From IMG/VR virus record IMGVR_UViG_3300024517_000107, positions 1 to 24,452 of that record: a stretch of 24,452 nucleotides of DNA, one strand, 5' to 3'. The number at the start of each line of letters is the position of its first letter. The first letter of the stretch is position 1. The notes beneath the pieces were generated by a model that ran no database searches, was not told the DNA's origin, and worked only from the letters and a program-made list of their open reading frames with translations. Origin of the DNA: a virus. Made by a program: the position numbers and the translations under genes. Below, piece after piece: positions 20,442 through 24,452 of this stretch.

Positions 20442-21166
20442 TGCTTGATCTTAAAGGAGCCTCGGTAGCTTTAGTTGGATTAGGGGGTTCTCAACGAGAA
20501 TACACCTCCTCGGTAGCTAATGGAGCAGAATATGATGAGGTGTGGGTGGTGAACTCTATGCTAGCGCCCATTAAGCATGATCGAGTGTTTATGATGGATC
20601 CGCCGTCTAGATTTTTTGATACCGATTTAGCCGGTAAGCAAACATCCGCTCTTAGAAGGGAACTCCCGAAACATCCAGGTCCCATATACACCTGTGAACT
20701 AGATAGCAGGGTTCCTGGGGCCGTTCTTTTTCCGTTAGAAAAAATCATAGAAAAGACAGGGCTTTGCTATTTTAATAATACAATCCCTTATGCGGTAGCT
20801 TTTGCCATATACAATGAGATAGGAAAACTTTTCTTATACGGAATAGATTATTCCTATAGAACTAATCTGCATATGGCTGAATCTGGTCGTGCATGTACAG
20901 AGTTTTGGCTTTCGGCTGCTATTGCAAGAGGTATGCAGATAGAGGTGGCGTCGTGTTCGGGTCTTTTAGATACCGATGTTCCTATCGAAGAAAAACTATA
21001 CGGATATCATAGATTAGAGGATCCGTTAATAATAAATATGAAGGATGATACTATTTCATTGATACAGAAATCCAACATCGAGCCTCCAGAGCCCTTGGAT
21101 GTAGAACCGGTTTTATATGAAAGAAACGATAAAGTTGTTTCTATGCAGGGGAAGGGAAATGTTTAA
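20441..21166 (+). CDS. MptE/DUF115-like protein (nucleotide or sugar-nucleotide fold)
   Basis: The 241-residue protein lies amid tail genes but looks like a cytoplasmic enzyme. Its N-terminus has VALVGLGGSQREY (about residues 8-20), a Rossmann-type phosphate loop, followed by EVWVVNSML and HDRVFMMDPPSRF strands. The second half, PYAVAFAIYNEIGKLFLYGIDYSY with a small-residue helix near RACTEFWLSAAIARGMQIEV, resembles the MptE/DUF115 family, whose relatives are pterin diphosphokinases and sialyltransferase-like glycosyltransferases. It might modify a virion or host sugar. ATG 20441 overlaps the previous stop (TGATG); GTG 20438 adds one residue and has better spacing to AAGGA. Confidence 0.6.
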   Translation: MLDLKGASVALVGLGGSQREYTSSVANGAEYDEVWVVNSMLAPIKHDRVFMMDPPSRFFDTDLAGKQTSALRRELPKHPGPIYTCELDSRVPGAVLFPLEKIIEKTGLCYFNNTIPYAVAFAIYNEIGKLFLYGIDYSYRTNLHMAESGRACTEFWLSAAIARGMQIEVASCSGLLDTDVPIEEKLYGYHRLEDPLIINMKDDTISLIQKSNIEPPEPLDVEPVLYERNDKVVSMQGKGNV

Positions 21167-21449
21167 TGTAAATTCGTCGGCTTCAGTGGGTAACATAGAT
21201 GTGCTCACTTCCGATAACGGGGGTCATTCTATAGAAGAGGTTGCTGAAATGGCCGCGAATAGGATTCTTTATGTTGCGGAGGACGCACCTCCTCCTATAC
21301 GGGATCAGGCTAGGGCCTTTAAAAATACGCTGAAGCAGACACTAGTTTACTATATGCTGCAAGCAGTAGAGCAAGATAGAGCAACAATGTGTGCTAAATT
21401 AAGGAATAGTGGTTATTCCGATTTAGCCAACAATTTGAGGAGTTTGTAA
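21159..21449 (+). CDS. Small helical phage protein
   Basis: A 96-residue, mainly helical acidic protein. Residues 25-90 contain EEVAEMAANRILYVAEDAPPPIRDQARAF, then a helix with LVYYMLQAVEQDRATM and a final LRNSGYSDLANNLRSL. Proteins with the PxPIRDQAxAFK core are common in marine phage tail regions, but their role is unknown. ATG 21159 overlaps the preceding gene by eight bases with AGGGGAAGG upstream. The next gene starts one base after its stop. Confidence 0.68.
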   Translation: MFNVNSSASVGNIDVLTSDNGGHSIEEVAEMAANRILYVAEDAPPPIRDQARAFKNTLKQTLVYYMLQAVEQDRATMCAKLRNSGYSDLANNLRSL

Positions 21450-21450
21450 G

Positions 21451-21906
21451 ATGGCTATCACAGCAGCAATGTGTACTTCATTTAAGAGCCAGGTTCTCAC
21501 GGCAACCCATAATTTCGCCGCGACTGGAGGCAATAGTTTTAAGTTAGCTTTATACGCGGAGGGTGCCGGGGGGAAAAGTAGTACTACAGCTACGTTGGGT
21601 GCAACCACTACCGTTTTTACTACAACAGGTGAAGTAGCGTCTAGTGGAACGTATGTAACTGGAGGTTTGGCTCTTACTAATATTGATCCCACTACTGGTG
21701 GAACTACTGGTTTTACTGATTTTGCGGATAAAAGCTTTACGACAGCGACCATAACAGCTATGGGAGCTATGATATACAACGATACGAACGGTGACAAAGC
21801 TGTTTGTGTTTTAGATTTTGGAAGTAATAAAACCAGTACCTCTGGCACGTTTACTATTACTTTCCCGGCGGCTGCGGCCTCAACGGCCATAATTCGTATA
21901 GCGTAA
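21451..21906 (+). CDS. Beta-rich tail or fibre protein
   Basis: The 151-residue protein is Thr/Gly/Ala/Ser-rich with repeated beta strands and few charges. After a short helix (AAMCTSFKSQVLTATHNF) comes NSFKLALYAEGAG, and later TYVTGGLALTNI and a C-terminal TFTITFPAAAASTAIIRIA strand. This order is typical of small marine phage proteins encoded before fibre genes, thought to be structural. The gene has a one-base gap before it and a TAATG overlap after it. A tail or fibre-base role is inferred. Confidence 0.68.
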   Translation: MAITAAMCTSFKSQVLTATHNFAATGGNSFKLALYAEGAGGKSSTTATLGATTTVFTTTGEVASSGTYVTGGLALTNIDPTTGGTTGFTDFADKSFTTATITAMGAMIYNDTNGDKAVCVLDFGSNKTSTSGTFTITFPAAAASTAIIRIA

Positions 21907-22133
21907 TGACTACGCGCGAGGTCAACGGTGGGCTTCAAGATCATTTGGCATACCCGTCTATTCGGGTGCCTGAAGGTCTTCGATATAGCTTGCCGGTCGC
22001 GCATTATGATGATGCGCGGATCTGTCGTGATACTTCCTCGATCACTGTCGATGTTTTATACACAGATTTGTATGACCCCGGTCTATGTGAACAGGAATTT
22101 CGCGCTGCCGTTGCTTCGGAATTGGCGAAGTGA
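21906..22133 (+). CDS. Small protein, 75 residues, tail region
   Basis: A soluble mixed protein starting MTTREVNGGLQDHLAYPSIRV, with several Asp and Tyr residues and an end FRAAVASELAK. It is coupled on both sides, sharing the A of TAATG with the previous gene and GTGA with the next, which suggests it is made together with the large fibre-like protein. I recognise no family. A chaperone or baseplate-linker role would fit the position but is a guess. Confidence 0.58.
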   Translation: MTTREVNGGLQDHLAYPSIRVPEGLRYSLPVAHYDDARICRDTSSITVDVLYTDLYDPGLCEQEFRAAVASELAK

Positions 22134-23974
22134 CCGTTTACTGGTGCGACCCGTACTATAACTCCACCAATGGTCGCCTGCACGGGTACACCGGGGCGGG
22201 CGCTCTTGGAACTTACACCAATCCTTTCGAGATGGATGGTGATTGTAACGACATAAGTGGCATAACGTCTGGCGATGAAATAAGAATAAAAGGTTTGGCC
22301 GAAGCTTCGTTTTTTGGCACTCAACAAGGTCTGACAGCCCATGTCAGGGCTGGAGGATCGGGTGCTGAATATGATTATTATCTACCTACTACAGGCAGTT
22401 GGACTACGAGCAGTTTAATCAAATTTCGGACTAGTCAAACCCAGAAAGAAGTCTATTGGTGGTCATATGGCACTCAATGTTATACCGTGAAAGACCTTCA
22501 ATTTTATTATCAAGGTTTAGGATGTTACCTCGATACTACTTACGGTTATTATGAATTCGACCTTGATTATCGAATCAGTAATTCTATTACTCTCCAGACT
22601 GGTAGTTCAGCAGTCACGGCGGGAGTGAAGATAACCGCCGGATGGACAAGCGAAACCGTCAAGAGCGGCGTTTCTGTTATTCATGTCAGTGGTTCAATAG
22701 AGTTTGGTCGTCAAAATTTGAGTAAGGTCCCCTGGGGAGGATCAGGAAATTACGGTTTAGAAATAGATGCTACGGAATTAACTCTTGCAGGCACATCAAA
22801 TTCATATATTTGGATCAACGATCTAACTATTGGAAGGACAATGGCATGTGGAGCATTTAGCCAATTTAAAGTTGGTGTCTCAGAGGTTGGTCATATTCAG
22901 CAATATTATGGTGGATATTACGAAAACTGGCATCTAGAAAATTACCAAGTATCAGGACCGGCCAGTGTTAATCTGACCATCGACCATTATTTAGTTCCGT
23001 ACCAGGCCCAAAACAACACTTTCAACACTGACAAAGATACTAGTGTTAGCCGTTGGAAATTGTTCTTTACAGAGTTCTATGGACCGGGGAGTTCGGGATC
23101 GAACCTTGTTGTTCAAAGCGGACATACTTTAGACATCGAATGGAAAACTAACTGGTTACGAGCGGGCAAAAGCTCTGTAACTTATGGGTTAACTACCGGG
23201 ACGGTTGGAACGTACACAGTAAATTCCACAACAAGAACATTTGAAATGGGTTGGTCGGGTTCCGGCTGTCGAGATGAAGTATTCAGTGGCCCGACTCTGT
23301 CATCAGCATACAACACATCAGTCCCAAGCCCCAATAGTAGCGTATCCACTCTATACATAGGCAGTTCTCCGTTTGAAATAGCTACGTCCAGCGGACAATT
23401 TGGGCCTTCTATTTTCGTAAAGGCGCTTAACAATACTGCTACGCTCGATGATCTCGACGCAAAAATTATGACCTCAACTCTCAGCACTGTTTATTCGTCT
23501 CCGTCAAAATTGACTATTCTGGCGGACGGATACGCGGAGGAACCATGTCAACTTATGTGGTCATCCAATGTGTCTACGGTAGAGTTTCCGGTGGTGATAA
23601 ACCGCTCGCCCAATTTCTCGGATAAACTTACCTGGCATTTTAGTAGCCACACTGACGGTGGTGTGTACGCCGAGTCCTTCGCCATCGATATGCCAACCAT
23701 CGCCGAGCTTGACTTTGATTGTGCGTTTACAACGTCGTCTTCACCGGGTGTGACAATAAAGGCACAACTTTATACGGCAAACAGTAGCGGAGTGACAACA
23801 GGTTACGGGTTGCAAACTGCGTCGGTAGTTGGGACCGCCGCAACGATTACTCAGACGATTGCTGCCGCAACTTTCACCAGTAATGACGCGCAGTCGGCCT
23901 ATGCGATTGTGGAGATGACGAAGACAAGTGCCGCCGTGGCGAACGTATCGATTAACACGTTGGGTCTAAGCTGA
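22130..23974 (+). CDS. Large tail-fibre or spike-like protein
   Basis: The 614-residue protein begins at GTG 22130, overlapping the previous stop. Its N-terminus, VYWCDPYYNSTNGRLHGYTGAGALGTYTNPF (about residues 3-33), with GDEIRIKGL soon after, resembles the start of right-handed parallel beta-helix proteins used in phage spikes. The body is rich in Ser, Thr, Gly and Tyr with repeated short strands. The C-terminal 120 residues form a separate beta domain (DFDCAFTTSSSPGVTIKAQLYTA). No catalytic polysaccharide-lyase site can be identified by eye. It probably binds host surface glycans. The stop overlaps a short frame (TGATG) before the next fibre gene. Confidence 0.7.
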   Translation: MTVYWCDPYYNSTNGRLHGYTGAGALGTYTNPFEMDGDCNDISGITSGDEIRIKGLAEASFFGTQQGLTAHVRAGGSGAEYDYYLPTTGSWTTSSLIKFRTSQTQKEVYWWSYGTQCYTVKDLQFYYQGLGCYLDTTYGYYEFDLDYRISNSITLQTGSSAVTAGVKITAGWTSETVKSGVSVIHVSGSIEFGRQNLSKVPWGGSGNYGLEIDATELTLAGTSNSYIWINDLTIGRTMACGAFSQFKVGVSEVGHIQQYYGGYYENWHLENYQVSGPASVNLTIDHYLVPYQAQNNTFNTDKDTSVSRWKLFFTEFYGPGSSGSNLVVQSGHTLDIEWKTNWLRAGKSSVTYGLTTGTVGTYTVNSTTRTFEMGWSGSGCRDEVFSGPTLSSAYNTSVPSPNSSVSTLYIGSSPFEIATSSGQFGPSIFVKALNNTATLDDLDAKIMTSTLSTVYSSPSKLTILADGYAEEPCQLMWSSNVSTVEFPVVINRSPNFSDKLTWHFSSHTDGGVYAESFAIDMPTIAELDFDCAFTTSSSPGVTIKAQLYTANSSGVTTGYGLQTASVVGTAATITQTIAAATFTSNDAQSAYAIVEMTKTSAAVANVSINTLGLS

Positions 23975-23986
23975 TGGCGTTTACTG

Positions 23987-24452
23987 ATGGCGTTTACTGA
24001 TTTTGATTTCAGTGATGTTGGTGTTGTCGGGTTATTAAGACCTGTCGCCAGAACCTATGCAATATCGAGTGGCGGTGGAGTTGATGTCACCGTTACGGGC
24101 GTTTCCGGGACGGGGTCTATTGGCACCGTCACGGTTGGCGAAGGTGTTGGTGGCGAAGGTTGGGGACGAGGCACCTGGGGTGAAGGTGCTTGGGGTGAAG
24201 GCATTGGTGTTACTGTTACTGTCTCGGGCGTTTCCGGGACGGGATCTATTGGCACCGTCACGGTTGGAGAGGGAGTTGGGGTTACCGTCACGGGCGTTTC
24301 CGGGACGGGATCTATTGGCACCGTCACTGTTGGCGAAGGTGTTGGTGTCACCGTCACGGGCGTTTCCGGGACGGGTGCTGCGGGCACCGTCACGGTTGCC
24401 GGTGGAAGCATTGTCACCGTCACGGGCGTTTCCGGGACGGGATCTATTGGCA
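23987..24452 (+). CDS. Repeat-rich tail fibre protein, cut by window end
   Basis: A frame open from ATG 23987 to the window end (155 codons seen). After MAFTDFDFSDVGVVGLL come repeats of a 22-residue unit, VSGTGSIGTVTVGEGVGVTVTG, in which Val and Thr alternate as in beta-strands; two short Gly/Trp/Glu insertions interrupt it (GEGWGRGTWGEGAWGEG). This resembles the collagen-like or beta-repeat shafts of phage tail fibres. A 13-bp tandem duplication of the start (23974-23999) puts an extra ATG upstream in another frame that ends after eight codons, so 23987 is the functional start. The protein is incomplete, so total length and tip are unknown. Confidence 0.75.
   Translation, partial: MAFTDFDFSDVGVVGLLRPVARTYAISSGGGVDVTVTGVSGTGSIGTVTVGEGVGGEGWGRGTWGEGAWGEGIGVTVTVSGVSGTGSIGTVTVGEGVGVTVTGVSGTGSIGTVTVGEGVGVTVTGVSGTGAAGTVTVAGGSIVTVTGVSGTGSIG
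24101..24452 (+). repeat. 66-bp in-frame tandem repeat in fibre gene
   Basis: The motif GTTTCCGGGACGG recurs at 24101, 24230, 24296, 24362 and 24428; the last four are exactly 66 bp apart, giving a 22-residue protein repeat. The first interval is 129 bp because of a short Gly/Trp-rich insertion. The array runs off the window end. Confidence 0.92.

Noticed and set aside
21423-22004. Antisense 193-codon frame over the beta-rich tail gene
   Set aside because: Valine/proline-rich mirror of a Thr/Gly-rich gene; no independent signal.
24055-24423. Antisense 122-codon frame over the fibre repeats
   Set aside because: Its Pro/Thr/Val repeats are the reverse reading of the 66-bp repeats.
1-24452. 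tRNA genes, integrase, insertion sequences
   Set aside because: I found no tRNA fold, recombinase motif or terminal inverted repeats on reading either strand; lysogeny cannot be judged from this window.

Overview
The window is one end of a double-stranded DNA tailed bacteriophage genome or prophage-like contig, with every convincing gene on the + strand. Terminase, portal, scaffold, capsid and an SU10-type tail adaptor follow one another without a tape-measure gene in view, which suggests a short-tailed (podovirus-like) phage. Tight TGATG/TAATG/ATGA overlaps, a GTA-type holin, a GroES-like co-chaperonin and many small orphan proteins resemble uncultured marine phages. A GANTC-rich patch and a perfect bacterial parS site would fit an alphaproteobacterial host, but that is inference; nothing identifies the host directly.

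Layout. 1-535: a GC hairpin, a 23-residue membrane peptide gene, then about 400 bases without a gene that carry most of an array of eleven GRYGGTACR sites around an A/T-rich block. 536-2189: terminase small subunit, an overlapping PD-(D/E)XK nuclease and four small genes, closed by a strong terminator (2231-2258). 2318-4123: an accessory cassette with a Fis-like helix-turn-helix protein, a cysteine-rich unknown and a DUF932 protein, with its own promoter and terminator (4149-4177). 4124-4628: a regulatory gap with CACGTG tandem repeats, a TATAAT box and the 16-bp parS palindrome TGTTTCACGTGAAACA directly before terL.

4629-12451: terminase large subunit, a zinc-ribbon gene, several unassigned genes (one with a signal peptide, one beta-rich), and the portal. 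12467-13617: four consecutive membrane proteins, one with a textbook EF-hand loop and one a GTA-type holin; no endolysin is in the window. 13802-17259: GroES-like protein, scaffold, two head-associated proteins and the major capsid protein. 17260-17391: an RNA leader that can form two hairpins with perfectly complementary loops. 17392-21906: small virion proteins, head-tail adaptors and an MptE/DUF115-like protein. 21906-24452: tail-fibre-like genes, the last being repeat-rich and cut by the window end.

How it works together. TerS, TerL and portal package DNA into a shell built from capsid and scaffold proteins, probably helped by host GroEL with the phage GroES. Adaptors close the head and join a short tail with beta-rich fibres. 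The 3.4-kb cassette between the two terminase genes, with its own signals, looks like inserted cargo. The parS site at the late promoter is the most striking element, because it could tie virion gene expression or phage DNA location to the host ParB system.
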